A stretch of 64,000 nt of DNA, taken from Phorcus lineatus (taxonomy: Eukaryota > Mollusca > Gastropoda > Trochida > Trochidae). The position numbers and the translations under genes were made by a program. Position 1 is the stretch's first letter; each line of letters begins with the position of its first letter. The notes under the pieces are model-generated. The model did no database searches. It saw only the letters and a list, made by a program, of their open reading frames with translations, and was not told the origin of the DNA. Shown one piece after another: positions 45,368 to 57,900 of this stretch. The DNA is taken from assembly GCA_921293015.1 (NCBI GenBank), contig OV121098.1:14669016-14733015 (forward strand). Direction: 5' to 3'.

Positions 45368-45489
45368 ATGAAGCGTGCTGGGTCGCCGGTAGCGGTGCTA
45401 GGGGAGGACGGGACGGTGGAAATACAGGTACAGGAGGAGAAACGGGCTCGTACCGAGGGGGACGAGGAAGAGGTCTGCATAGATGAGGG
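45368..45489 (+). CDS. GABPA: GABPA coding exon 1
   Basis: The acceptor 'ctatgttcacag' ends at 45366, one base before the ATG. Encodes residues 1-40, acidic and Arg-containing. Donor GG|GTACGT. Confidence 0.85.
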
Positions 45490-48400
45490 GTACGTTGCTA
45501 TGGCTACTGTCACATGGGTCCCGAAATCTGAACCAAGAACTCTCCTAAAAAATCTGGCTGAACCCAACAATCCTTTTCCCTGTGTTACTTCATAGTTATG
45601 TCATAACTAATATTGATTGCAGATATGTTTAAATGAAAATATCATATAAAAACAGAAATACAAGTGTTACATGAATGAAAAATGAACATTAGATAAATCA
45701 AATACCAGCACTCTTTCAATTATTCTAGATGTACCAACAATTTAAAGTTAAATGTTTTAAAACTCGACTATGGTTTGATAATATAACAGAAACATCTTGT
45801 GAAAACGATGTATCCAATGACAGTTGCAATTTGTTAGGTAATGGCTATTTTCCAGTCCAGTTATCACTTCTATAACATAATTGATGATGGATAAGAAGAA
45901 ATGCATGGACCATTTATTTATATAAATCTATATAACAAGTCTGGATTATATAGTTTATGTGCTGAGCTAAGTATTGAGATAGAAATCTGGGCCGACTTTC
46001 ACGTAGCTCACTTAGGCTAAGGTGATCGGAACCCATGTCAAACGTATTGGTTAAGCATGCCCTTAGCACTTGATGAGATTTGTAAAATTTGGAACTGATG
46101 CATTGTTTGACTAGAACATCTTGCCCAAATCATATGGAACTAGTCCAAGGCTAAAATGAAGTTGTATCTCTTCCCAGTGTTGTGTACGAGGAGGAAATCC
46201 TGCAACCCCAGCAGCCTCCGCCCCAGTATCAGAACCTCATCATCCAGCACATGGACATAGCCGAGCCCCTGCAGACTCTCAAGCGACTCCTCGAGGTGCG
46301 GCTGCAGTGTTCTCTTGGGGAGCACCAGTTTTATCTACAGGACAGCATACAGGTAGGTGCACCGTCTCGGTCAACATTTTCTCATTAGGGCACATTGTCT
46401 TATGATTGGCTGAATCAATACGTCAGCTTTGCAATAGTAATCTGTCAAATAAATGTGAATGCATAATCGATGGAGCGACAATGCTGTAAACTATCGGTAG
46501 TTTAATGGTGTCTTCTGGATAATACTAATTAGAAGATAAATAGTTGCGTATGTAAAATTTCCGGGATTCATTGTTATTCAACACCCGCAAATTTAGTTTA
46601 AAACCGACGGCGTTGATAGTCTTGTTACAATTTGCCAATGCTTTTAACTTGCCATATATTGCAAGACGGGACTCTGTCTACTTGATTTGGTGTAATCACA
46701 TGGCAAAATATAGATAGTACTGACCCTTATTTACAATAACATAATTCATATTATTACGAGACCCCCACGTTTAGGTTTAATGATATTATAATCCTACCAT
46801 TTGTTTGTGTCAGCGTTAAATTTAGATATTAATTATCCAATATCTTACCCAACTCTGATAGCCATAGACGATGTATATTTCAGCTGGATGCCAATAAGAG
46901 CCTGGTTGACCAGTGTGTGCAGGGTGATGGCATGGTCCAGATCAACCTGGAGGTCAAATCGCAGCCAGGTACAGGTAGATTGGGTACTGACCACCGGTCA
47001 GAGAATACTTTGTTCACGGTTTGTCAAAGAATACTTTGTTCACAGTTTTTCAAATAATATCTTTTCAGTATTTTTCAATGAAAATGCATGAAATCAGACA
47101 TAGTCCACACAAAAAAATTCATTTCAGTGATGTTAAAAGTTATGTAATTATCTTTAATCATATGAGATCATTGAAAGGGTTGATTTTTTTGTACCGGAAT
47201 GTTTTATCTAGAAATGTTGTTTCTCTTTCAGGAGTGAAACCAAAGATAAATATATTGGACATCCTGAAAACAGCAGATGAAATTGAAGCACCAGTCACAG
47301 AAACAGGTGATAAATTTTGATTTGGGCTAGAAAAAAATATGAAATTTGATAGTAAATAATATTATATCTTAACTGTCGTGATACATTTCAATTTGTTTAG
47401 ATTATGTATCCATTTGCACATTTACAGCATTCCAGGTCAATAGTTTTTTTTTTTTCAAGATTATCAGGGAAAAGGGGAGGTGCCGACTAAGGATGTGCCG
47501 CATTATCGGTATACCGGTTTATTGCAATACAGAAACAACACGATACGTACCTGTACACTCATCTGAAAATATCCAATAAATTGGAGGTTTTAAAATGAAC
47601 AATTTCCGTGTAAAATTGCAGAAAAAATGTAACCAAAAAAATTTGATTTAACTGAAAGTTTTAACACATAGTGTTAACATGGAAAGTGAAAATAGCAAAG
47701 ACATGTAAAAGTCCGAAACCAGTCACTGAATTATCTCTCTTTATAAAGCGATGGGACAGTTAAGAAAATTGGCAACTGCAATTCCATCTCTTAGCTCGCA
47801 CTTCATGGTTCACAGCCAATAATGAGAGTGTTACCTTTGAAATTTCAAATTCACAAGTCTCTTACCGGTCACTGTAAATGACAGTTTTAAGCTCAGTGTT
47901 TCAAAGCACTCATTTCCTTTTTATCGTATCAAGCCATTTCAGTGGGTTAATGTTTCAAAACAAGACTAAAAGGGGGATGATTTGAGTACAAACATTTCTG
48001 AAAAAACATCTTGGGGGTGATTTGGGAAGAGCAACCTAACATTAAGCCCTGCGTGCCAAGGATGCTTTTCTTGATAATAACCAAGATGCCATGATGAAAT
48101 AGCATTCTTTCACAAGTGTCTGCCTTTGATTAAATTTATCGAATGTTTCTTTTCCTCCACAGTTACCCAGACTACACAGCAAACAGGTCAAGGCAACACA
48201 AAGGTGGTGATCCCCCTCCCAGAAGAATCAGAAAATGTTACGAGATGGATTGTCGACCAGAATTTCCGAAGAGAACAGGAACGCTTGAAGATACCGTTTG
48301 GTGAGTCACTCATGAGTGCCACTTAAAATTAACCCTGTTTTGGCGATTAAAATTTCAATATATTGTCTCTTGGGTAAAAGCTTTATCTGAAGGTTCGAGT

Positions 48401-51400
48401 GCACTTTTTGATGCATTGCATGTTCGGAGGCTGGTGCAGTAAACCAATTTTAAATTTTTTCCAACGTAATCTTCCTTTGTTTTTACCATTTGGTGATGAA
48501 AGGCATTAACAATTTTTGGTGGATTCTCCTATATTTTGCTTCAATTGGCCGTGGTGAAGAAACTACTAACCTAATTGTTACTCTGGGGAAGGCAAAATTT
48601 TGTAAGGAAACAGGGTTGATTTTAGAATATTTCTTTACTGGATTGATTGTATACAAACATTATGCGGAAAACTGTGCTGGTTGAAGCTTTGAGAGAAGGA
48701 AGGAGACATTCATAATTTAGGGGTGCAACCATGCAGGTAGGTCACGATACGATACGTATCTCGATACAGCAGCCACGATACGATACGTATCGCGATACAC
48801 AAAATAAAAATCACACAAGAAAATTATATGAAAAAAATGGTCAAATACCTTCTGTTTGAAAAGAATCAATTTGAACACAAAATCGATGATCTACACTTTA
48901 CATTGGAGGAGTGTCTAACATTTGTGACAACTGACAAATACATAGAAATTCAGGTTAAACAGATAATCGGTTTCAATTGTTTAAACTTTCAAGAAAACAA
49001 AAGTGTCTATAACATATTTTTCGAGGGATTTTATTAATTGTGGTTTTATATCAGTTGATAAAAATAAATAATAATTAAATTCTAAGTTGAAACATCATTA
49101 AAAAATTCAAGTGATCAATGATCATGCCAGATATTCCGGCCATTCTAAAGCTGTTTTGAAACTTCCTGTATAGGCTAGATGATGCTATCAAACGATGGCC
49201 GAATGAGTTTAGATGGCGACAATATCAAACTTGAAGTTGAAAAAGTCCCTTCTTCACTTAAATCTTCCGTTTGGCAAACATTTGTTTTTCCAGTGGAATA
49301 CGATGACGGGGAAAACTGTCAAAAAAGGATGAGATGGTATATCGTCTTTGTCAACTAAGAATGAAGAAGGCTAACATTGAAATCGAACTGGGCCTTACCG
49401 ATCAAGCGAATTGATCTGATTGGCCATTCGCTTAACTTTCAACCAATGAGTAAACAGCATAACAATGTACTTTCGCTTTAGATCGTTTTCCAAGAAAGCT
49501 GTGTTTGTGTGAAGTGTTTTGAGTCTCAGAACACGTTATCATTTATAATATTATGAAATTATTTTTAAAAAATAAATAAAGTTTGATTGTCTTAATTATA
49601 TCTAGTACAATTAGGATTAATGTTTATTTATTTTGGTTAGAATTTACATTATATACGCTTTGTATTTGAAATTTTTCGAAAAAATATTCATTGACGATCA
49701 CAGAACAAAAAGTGAAAACATTTGAGCAATTACAACAGTTTGTTTAATAACGACGATCTCATATTGCATTGTAGAGAAATTTTTAAGCATTTAAGGCAAG
49801 TTACGAGCTTAACACAAACCAAACGATTAATCTACTGGGGAAATGTGAAGATTGATATGTTTGAAAAGGATTAAATTTCATTACATTTGTATCACGTAAC
49901 GTATCGTATGTCAAAAATCGCGATGCACCGGTGTATCGGTGTATCGTTGCACCCTTAATTCATATGGAAGAAAAGAGTGTCAACTTGATATGAAAGCTTG
50001 TTCAAAAACTTGAAACATCTTCTATTATAATTAACTGTATATCTTTGTGATGCCAGATCCTGTACAGTGGAGCGAGGTTCATGTTCGACACTGGATTCAG
50101 TGGGCTGTGAAAGAATTTGGACTCGCTGGAGTGGACATTGACAACTTCCGCCTGAGCGGCAAACAACTAACTGAACTGACGCACCCAGAATTCATACAAT
50201 TCATACCTCAGGACCCGGGCGATATATTCTGGACACATCTTGAACTTCTACGCAAATGTAAATTTGTTGGTAGGTGACTTTGTTTTCTGTTTATTATCAA
50301 CTCAATAAAAGATCAAAACGAATTTCAGATTTAACTTTTAAAAGCACATCTGTAACAAACTTTCATTCTTGAGGCTTTCATTTATACAAACGATTATCAA
50401 AATATCAAAAAGTAAACCTTGATGTTCAACAAGATTGATGAATTTCGGATGAAAAATAAAACGCTTTTTATATTATTATTTTGCCCACCACTATAAACCA
50501 AACTTTTCCTATTTTCATATCGGATATTGATTTACAATTCAAGTAATGATCTTTCAGCTGTGATGCAACAACCAACTCCACACGCCATCACCACCATCAC
50601 TGTTTCCACTTCGGACACTGACGGTAAATATTAAAGGATGTTCAACATTTCTCATCACATATCACTTATATCTAAGCAAGTGAACTATAGATTCAAATTG
50701 CACAGAGGATAAGTGTAGCAGTAAAGAAGCATCCAGAAGGCCTCCCTTATTATCCCCCGCAACTTTGGACAACTATTGCATCATATTTGACATCATATAG
50801 AATTTCATTTCACTTTGTAGAATCAAATTTCACTTGGTGAAAGTAACATCCATTCTCTTCCCACGGAGGTACCTCCGTCATAAATTCCTATACAACCTCT
50901 GTCTTAATATAAAGGTTTGTGGACTTCCGTCAGTTTCCCCTGCCGGCTCAATATTGCAACTTAAACTACCAGGCAATATTTCAGCCAATGAAAACACTGA
51001 ATGCATGAATAACATATTTGTTGGCACATAGGCCTATGCAATGATGCAGTCGCTAAATGAGGCGTAAAGATGACTCAAAGTGCAAGGTGCATATTACAAT
51101 AAAGTTTACCTTTTGGAAAGCTTACAGAAATAATCTAGGCTATTTGAATGATAAATTTTGAAAAGGCGTCGCTGATTGCACAAGTTACTTTGATTGCATC
51201 CAATCAGCATTCTCCATTTCCAGCCCAAGAAACCCTCATATTAAGACAGAGGTTGTACAGGATTTATGACAGAGCTACCTCTGTTTGGAGAGAATGAGAA
51301 CCATCCTGTTTGGGGCAAAATGAATATGCTCTCAGTTCATGTCAAATTTAAAAATTCTTTTGCAGGTCGGGTAAGGACAATGTCAAAATCATCTCGGCCA

Positions 51401-52948
51401 AGATCTCCCAGAATAACTGGGGAGGAGCGATTATCTCCAGGGAACAGAACAGGTATGATTTGACTGTTCAGTCATAAGTTCAGTAAAATTCTCACTAAGA
51501 TTTTCACTAATAACTGAAATCGTTAACACTCCCTTTCCAAGAGTTATCGCTCGTTATTCCGTCACTCCTGTCTGCTCCAGGTAACAATGGACAGATCCAG
51601 CTGTGGCAGTTCCTCCTGGAGCTCCTGACGGACAAGGACTGCCGCGAGATCATCCAGTGGGTGGGAGACGAGGGGGAGTTCAAACTCAACAACCCCGAGA
51701 TGGTCGCTCAGCTCTGGGGACAGAGGAAAAATAAACCAACCATGAACTATGAGAAACTCAGTCGTGCCTTGAGATATTACTATGATGGAGACATGATTGC
51801 TAAGGTGAGGCTTACATGCTAAGGTCTGCAATGTTTCGCAGGCTCAAGAACATATAAACCATAACTACTAAATCTCACTTCTTCTTGTGGTCACACTATG
51901 CTGGGCCCATGTATGCTAAAGTCAGTCAAATTGTCTCCGATATTGCTAGGTTGGTACTAAACAATTTTTATTCCCCAAGAAAAGTTTTCCGGTCCAGAAA
52001 ATTGTAAGGCCTAGCTCAATCATCCTCATGTGAAGTAGTGTCTTTTGGAGTTGTCATTTTCTTCCTACATTTATTTTTGGCCGTTTCCATGGAAATGCAA
52101 CATCGAATTTTGTGTCTGGACCAGAACTTAAAAACTACAAGGCCAAGTGCATTGAAACTTGGTATATGGAATAATCATCTTGTGAAATGGTGCCGTTTGG
52201 GATTTTTATTTTCTTCCTACATTTATTTTTTGCCATTTCCATGGAGATTAAACTTAAAATTATTGATTCCAACTTATCGATACCAACTTTAAAACTTGAA
52301 CAGGTAGTAATATGAAACTAAGTAGTTAAAGAATCATATTCTGAGGAATGAATTTATTACCAATGATCTGCTCAGGAAACTTACAGATAAGAATATAAGT
52401 TGTTAGAGTTTTCTAAAGAATACAGTGTCTGAGCTGTTTTTCAATATATTTCACCCTTGTACTACTAGGCAGGGGATATAGCCCATTCTGTCTGCTTGTT
52501 TCACGTGTTAAAGAAGGTATATATGCTGAAAAGAGGTCAGCCTACCTGGCTTGTACAATTTTAAGTACACCAATTGTCAACACATTACATGACATTGCAG
52601 AAATGTTTAGGAGGGCTGAATAATTCTAAAACCACAAGCCCTGCTTGTCGGCAAGGTATGTAACTATTTGAACACTGAATTCGAGGGCCCTTACCAGATT
52701 AGAAGTAGTCATGCCAGGCCTCTCATTGGCACCAAGTAATTCTAATCTTTGACGACTTGTTCCAGGTGCATGGAAAGAGGTTTGTGTACAAGTTTGTGTG
52801 CGACCTCAAAATGCTCCTCGGTTACAACGCGGGGGAATTGAACCGACTGGTAGGAGAATCTGCGGAGAAAAAGTTACAGAGAGTTCGGGAAAATCTTCGG
52901 CCCTTGGGAGTTAAACGTGTGGACCAGAAAACTCAAACGATGTGTTGA
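45368..52948 (+). CDS. GABPA: GA-binding protein alpha (ETS transcription factor, NRF-2 alpha)
   Basis: Ten coding exons: 45368-45489, 46178-46352, 46884-46968, 47232-47306, 48163-48300, 50057-50269, 50558-50623, 51366-51452, 51581-51804, 52766-52948. They give 1368 nt, 455 aa (human 454), and all phases agree. GABP alpha binds GGAA sites and, paired with ankyrin-repeat GABP beta, activates nuclear genes for respiration and translation. The N-terminal OST (ubiquitin-like) domain spans about 68-140, the PNT/SAM domain 199-268, the ETS domain about 325-410 with recognition-helix arginines R382 and R385, and the GABP-beta-binding C-terminal helices follow (411-440). The linker before ETS keeps [20 protein letters not shown]. 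The start is the first ATG after a strong acceptor and gives MKRAGS, resembling human MTKREA. It diverges from ATP5PF, as in vertebrates. Identity is certain on the ETS exons. Confidence 0.97.
46178..46352 (+). CDS. GABPA: GABPA exon 2
   Basis: Residues 41-99, with the start of the OST domain ([20 protein letters not shown]). Acceptor 'tcttcccag', donor CAG|GTAGGT. Confidence 0.95.
46884..46968 (+). CDS. GABPA: GABPA exon 3
   Basis: Residues 100-127, OST domain continued. Two in-phase donors exist: after 46968 (GTACAG) and after 46974 (GTAGAT). The first matches the human spacing without an insertion. Confidence 0.88.
47232..47306 (+). CDS. GABPA: GABPA exon 4
   Basis: Residues 128-152, opening [12 protein letters not shown] (human IEPKLNILEIVK). 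Donor G|GTGATA. Confidence 0.93.
48163..48300 (+). CDS. GABPA: GABPA exon 5
   Basis: Residues 153-198, Gln/Thr-rich then [21 protein letters not shown] before the PNT domain. Donor G|GTGAGT. Confidence 0.94.
48718..49957. mobile_element. hAT-like non-autonomous element in GABPA intron 5
   Basis: Ends TAGGGGTGCAACCAT and ATCGTTGCACCCTTA with subterminal GATACGATACGTATC repeats are typical of animal hAT-derived elements. It is about 1.24 kb and no transposase is readable. No clean 8-bp target duplication could be aligned. Confidence 0.65.
50057..50269 (+). CDS. GABPA: GABPA exon 6 (PNT domain)
   Basis: Residues 199-269 hold the whole Pointed/SAM domain, from DPVQWS to WTHLELLRK. Donor G|GTAGGT. 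Confidence 0.96.
50558..50623 (+). CDS. GABPA: GABPA exon 7
   Basis: Residues 270-291, a short Thr-rich linker. Acceptor 'tgatctttcag', donor ACG|GTAAAT. Weakly conserved; supported by phase on both sides. Confidence 0.82.
50866..51283. mobile_element. MITE F in GABPA intron 7
   Basis: About 48-bp inverted repeats (GAGGTACCTCCGTCATAAAT..., inverted partner GAGGTAGCTCTGTCATAAAT...) surround about 320 bp. It ends 82 bp before exon 8. Single ends of the family appear at about 18402-18455 and 31147-31195. Confidence 0.75.
51366..51452 (+). CDS. GABPA: GABPA exon 8
   Basis: Residues 292-320, including the basic linker and [14 protein letters not shown]. Donor G|GTATGA. Confidence 0.94.
51581..51804 (+). 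CDS. GABPA: GABPA exon 9 (ETS domain)
   Basis: Residues 321-395: most of the ETS DNA-binding domain, with [20 protein letters not shown]. Donor AAG|GTGAGG. Confidence 0.97.
52766..52948 (+). CDS. GABPA: GABPA exon 10
   Basis: Residues 396-455: the end of ETS ([13 protein letters not shown]) and the C-terminal helices containing AELNRLV-like [11 protein letters not shown] at 52946-52948. Confidence 0.96.
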   Translation: MHGKRFVYKFVCDLKMLLGYNAGELNRLVGESAEKKLQRVRENLRPLGVKRVDQKTQTMC

Positions 52949-54998
52949 TAAGGTGTATCACTGAGAAGATTACACCTTATATATGTCTCAGTTCTGTTGT
53001 TCAAATTTTGGCTCAAAGTTTTTAAGATATCTTCTATGCAGAGTATAGGAGAGTTATTTTATAAAATACCTTTTTTTGTGTATCTTAAGGGTAAAATTCA
53101 AACCAAAACTTTCTTTAAACTTTGGAGAGCAGAAAACGCTAAAATTATTACAATAGAGGCTGTTTCTTTATAGGTTTCCACTGTGATAAGTGACTAGAAA
53201 ATGTCGTCAGTGGCTCCCTATACTCAAAGGTGATCATGCCTCAAGTGTAAATCTACTTTGTCATTGGGAATCATTCAAGGACAGCCACCCATTGCATATT
53301 TGTACCTCTTGACAAAACGCTATTGGTCAAACTTGACCACTGATTACGTCATCAACTTTGAGGTTCAATTTCTTTATTTTGATACAATGGAGTTGGCCAT
53401 CTGGTCTAAGTACAGATGTGACTAGTTTTACGCTATATTCTCAATATAGCTTGACCGACACAACGAAACAAAGACCAACACAGCTTAAAGAGCCATAGCA
53501 TTGAGTCAGCGGTGGTCAATCACCTTCCCTCCTTGCTTGACCAATTTGACAGCTGGTCAAGCATTAAAGATATTCCTTGACCAACATCCAACAAGATTTA
53601 GAAGACTACTCTGAATTTAGTCAAACATGTTCCCTTGAAAGCTTGACAAAGATAACTGTTTGATCAGTCTCCTTGACCATTACTTGACCAACAGGGCAAT
53701 AGTGATAACTTTCACCTTATAATTATCATTGACGAATATTATATATTTGTCAAATATCTTGATTACAGTTTGACAAACGGAAGCCTCAATTTAACTTCTT
53801 CACTGAATGAAACTATATGATAAAAAAAAAGTGGTCAAACATCTACTTATAATATTTCTTGATCAGAACTTAATTTGCCAAGTACCTTTGTATGTAATGA
53901 CGGACACAAACTTTAGCTACCGTTTTGTGTGCAACAGAAACTTGACCAACAGTACTCAACACAAATGGTCAAGCATATATTAAATATGTATATTGCTTGA
54001 CCAGCCGACAGTATGAAATGCTTCTTGAAATTAGCATTTTATGTACCATCTTTGTATACCGAACAGAATTTAGCTACAATGCTAAGCTAAGTAAAAGTAA
54101 GTAATGAAAAGATATATATATTATATATATATATTGCTTGACAAGACAAGTTGACAAGAACAAATAACTTCCCTGACACAAAATCCAATTTCAAAACTAT
54201 ACTGAATATAGTTTGACGGACACAATTGGTCAAACATTACTTGACCGACAAGTGGACAAGAGACCTCCCGACACACGAGGCAGCTTAAAGTGCTTGTACA
54301 GTTTTTATATATTTGTGAATTCCATTCCTGATCTCATGTCGGAGATTGTTAAAGGGTGTATATTGAACATGTATATTACTTATATCATTTCCCCTTCTTC
54401 ATTTCTCATCAGAGTCCTGAACATTCATTATTATCATGTGTGTTTGAAAGGTTATGATATAATTCAACTTCTGAGACTTCATGGGAGGAACTTTCATATA
54501 TTTTGAAAACCTAGGAACACTTCAGTTTAGTGGGGACTAGACTGGGGGGAAGGAGGGTTGGGAGGGATAGAATCCAAATGTCACATAATCTAAAACCATA
54601 TCAATTATACAGAGATCATAGCTGTACTATTTGTTATTTCAATATTCATTTTTACAGCAATTTCTATTTTTTGAACTTTAGTCTATGAAAAGTTCCTTCC
54701 ATGATTATGCAGATGTTTGAATGGTGATATAACTATCGACAAAAATAAGATTTTAGAGGATATATATTACTACATAGATGCAACGAAAACTTGAAGAAAT
54801 AAATGTATGAGAGAAATCACATTTCATCATGGTGAAAGCTGTATGCTTGATATTGAAATTAAATTGCAAGATTGTGTTATTTGTTGACTTGGATGTGTGT
54901 ATATAGATAAGTATTTTATTGTACATATGTTGACAGTGTACATAATGTATATGGTTATGCAATTGACGACATGAATAAAGGAGATCTGAATTTCATGA
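52949..54998 (+). other. GABPA 3' UTR (probable)
   Basis: No further exon follows the stop. A canonical AATAAA at 54974-54979 gives a roughly 2-kb UTR; a later AATAAA near 56615 could serve a longer form. The part 53330-54260 is rich in CTTGACC and its complement. Confidence 0.55.
53330..54260 (+). repeat. CTTGACC-rich degenerate repeat region
   Basis: CTTGACC occurs about nine times (for example near 53449, 53516, 53575, 53670, 53680, 53940, 53995 and 54240). Several inverse GGTCAAGC/GGTCAAAC copies occur too, often with CAAC or CGAC following. It has no fixed period, so it may be a decayed minisatellite. Confidence 0.55.
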
Positions 54999-57900
54999 AA
55001 TTTACATTTCTCATTCCAATATTTTGACCAGCTACATTTATTACTTTCCTTTTTTTCCCTTTCTCTTATATGGAACTATTTGTCAATATACTTAGTGATA
55101 ATAGGAAAGTCGCAGGGTTTGTAATAAATTAAAATGAAAACTTCCATTTGTGTAAATTTATGAATTTATCGAAAAGCACATTATGGCTTTATTCTTTTAC
55201 CATGTTACATTATATGTAATAAATAACATTAAACAATTATTTATAATTACAAATGTTCACCCATATGAAGGGAATTATGAAGGGAATTATTAAAATTTAG
55301 GAATGTTTCTTTGGTATAATTTTGAGTTATTTTTTTTAGGAGTGAGTTATTTCTCGAATTTAATATTTGTAATTCTGACCTGATTAAAAAAGAATGAACT
55401 AGATTGTCCATAAAATGATTGTTAATGTAACTTTCGTTTTTTGGAGTAATTGTAACTTTTTCTGTATAAAGTCACATTTGTAATGGATGCACCTTTCAAT
55501 TTTAGTTTGTTAATAAATTTCTATTTTGTTAAATTTGAAACAAGAATTTACAAAGTTTAATGGTTTTAAGTACAACTTATTTAAAGTTATGATGAATAAT
55601 TTATTCTAAGGAAATTCAACCTTTATCGATTTTTCTGTTTAAAAAAAAAGAATGTTTTTTTGATAATAAGAACATTTTTGACTCGTAGAACTATGAAGAA
55701 CTTAGCAGTTTTCCAACATCGATTTTATATTTTAGATGGTTAGACACAAGGGTATTTTTTCATTTTTTTAGGGAAAATGTTTGATAAGTATTAATGGCAA
55801 TGAATAACAAATAGCATTAGTTACTTTTAAATGAAGTATATGCCAGGAATGTTCTTGAATATATATATATTATCAACATTACTTAAGGTTTGCTTTATGC
55901 AAAGAACTTTGTTCTATAGATGTATAATGTTTGAAAATGGTAGAAAAGATGAAATTGAATTTATTTATTTACTCTTTCTTTTCAATCTCATTAAAATCAG
56001 TTCAAACCTATCACATGTACATCGCCGCGTTTCTGATCCGAGAACTACTAAAAAGAGGTTGTGTTAGATGAGCTTTGCTCTCCAGCCAATCAGTGACAAG
56101 GATGGCATTCGACATCATCATGCTTTGATATTTGGAAGGTGAAGGTCACAGAAAGGTCAATCTGACACCTCAGTCTGATGAAGGGTTCACAGGACTTACT
56201 TGCCCCTAGTTTCTGTCAGGGAAGGTTTCTGCAAGAGTCTTTGTGAATTGTAAACTGAGCTTACATCAGAACATGGGTATAACAGGGCTGTAGTCAGACC
56301 TAATTGCGAGGAAACCCCCTGTTAGAATAAGTTTTAAGTTTGTATGTCGGTAGACTCGATGTTTTGAACTTTCATTCCTAGGCACTTTGTTGTTTTATAT
56401 CGGACTGCTTGGCACCACTGTGAGAAATGCTCGGATAAGAAACACACCAAATACAGGTATCAGCTCCCTTATCTAATTACAAGGATATTGAGTTTCTGCT
56501 TTTGATACATTTGTTCATATGTTTCATTGAATTATGTTGTAACTTCAGACAAGATATCAACATCACATTTTTCATCATTAATTTGTTCATCCTCTCATAA
56601 TGTAAATATGCATAAATAAAGCTTTCTATAAAAATGTGTTAGATATTTTTGTTATCGGTTCACTAAAGTGAACTTTGAAAAGTTGAGGACAGCATAATTG
56701 ACTCTCATAAAAAATATTCATGAAATTTAATTTGTTATTAATACATACCTTTCAAAATCATCTTTCAATTCCCAAATGTCTAACAGGTAACCATTACCAG
56801 TTTTTCTATGTAATTTAAGCAACACCCTTTTAAATTCCTGAAGTTATTTCTGGTAGCCACCACAGTTGATCAGTTGACAGTCTCCATCACTGGTCAATTC
56901 AAGGTCATTCTTATAAAATTAAGATCGAATTTTCTGCTTGACACACTCCCGTTTGTTTTCGTAGTAATCGCTTGCTATCCAACATTGATAAAAAAAAAAT
57001 TAGTTGTGTACTAAAACGAAATGCGATCAAATGGTTGATCTTATTTCAGTGAGATTTATTCATGGTTTTTGCAGGTCCTTCGTTTGCAAAGTTTTGTATT
57101 TTCTTTTATTTTTATCATTGGATTTCACCTTTCATTGAATGTATTTTTACAATTTCAACGCCCTTCGGATCATGCCCCCTCACTGAGCTTCCACCTCTCG
57201 CCAGAAGATAATAGGAGATGTTGAACCCCCTGAAAAAGCTATTTTGTTGGGGGGAATTAAGTAAGACAAAAAACATGCTATTTATAAATTGTTCATGAGT
57301 TTTTTGCGACCGTGAAGAGAAACAAATATGATTAGACCGGCATACTTCTTTAAGTATGTTGCTTATCGTAACATCTCACCTTGTTAATTATTGTTGAAAT
57401 CGGAAATGGCCGAACTGGTCTATTTCTAAATGACATTCGAAATTCAAGAGGTCGGTAAATCACCAAACTTATCAATAATGGCAAATATGGAGTCTTACTT
57501 CAAACATCGGAATGCATGAAACAAACAGCAGGATAAAAACGTCGTGTGCTTCTCACTCGGGTAAAACGTCTTGTGTAACGTTGTATTTGTGACATCCCTC
57601 AAACGACAGTGCTTCAAAGATGGTTCTTCAGGCCCCATATACCTCGAGAACGGCATACAATTATTGGTGTTATAAATACACGGAGAGTAATACATTTTAT
57701 CAACTGCTTTTTTAAAAGAAATTGAAAGAGAAATTTTATAAACCTCGAGAAGCGCTCATAAAATACTTATTTGCAGCCTATTTGGCTTTGCAGGTATCTT
57801 ACTTCCCCGAACGTGCCACTTAACGATGTTAGTATGAGATCATTAATGACATTACTGAACCCGGTAAACGGATCCAAATCTGACTAACCGGTAAATGTAT

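Noticed and set aside
48828-49037. Possible transposase fragment in the hAT-like element
   Set aside because: The 69-aa frame shows no recognisable hAT catalytic or dimerisation motif.
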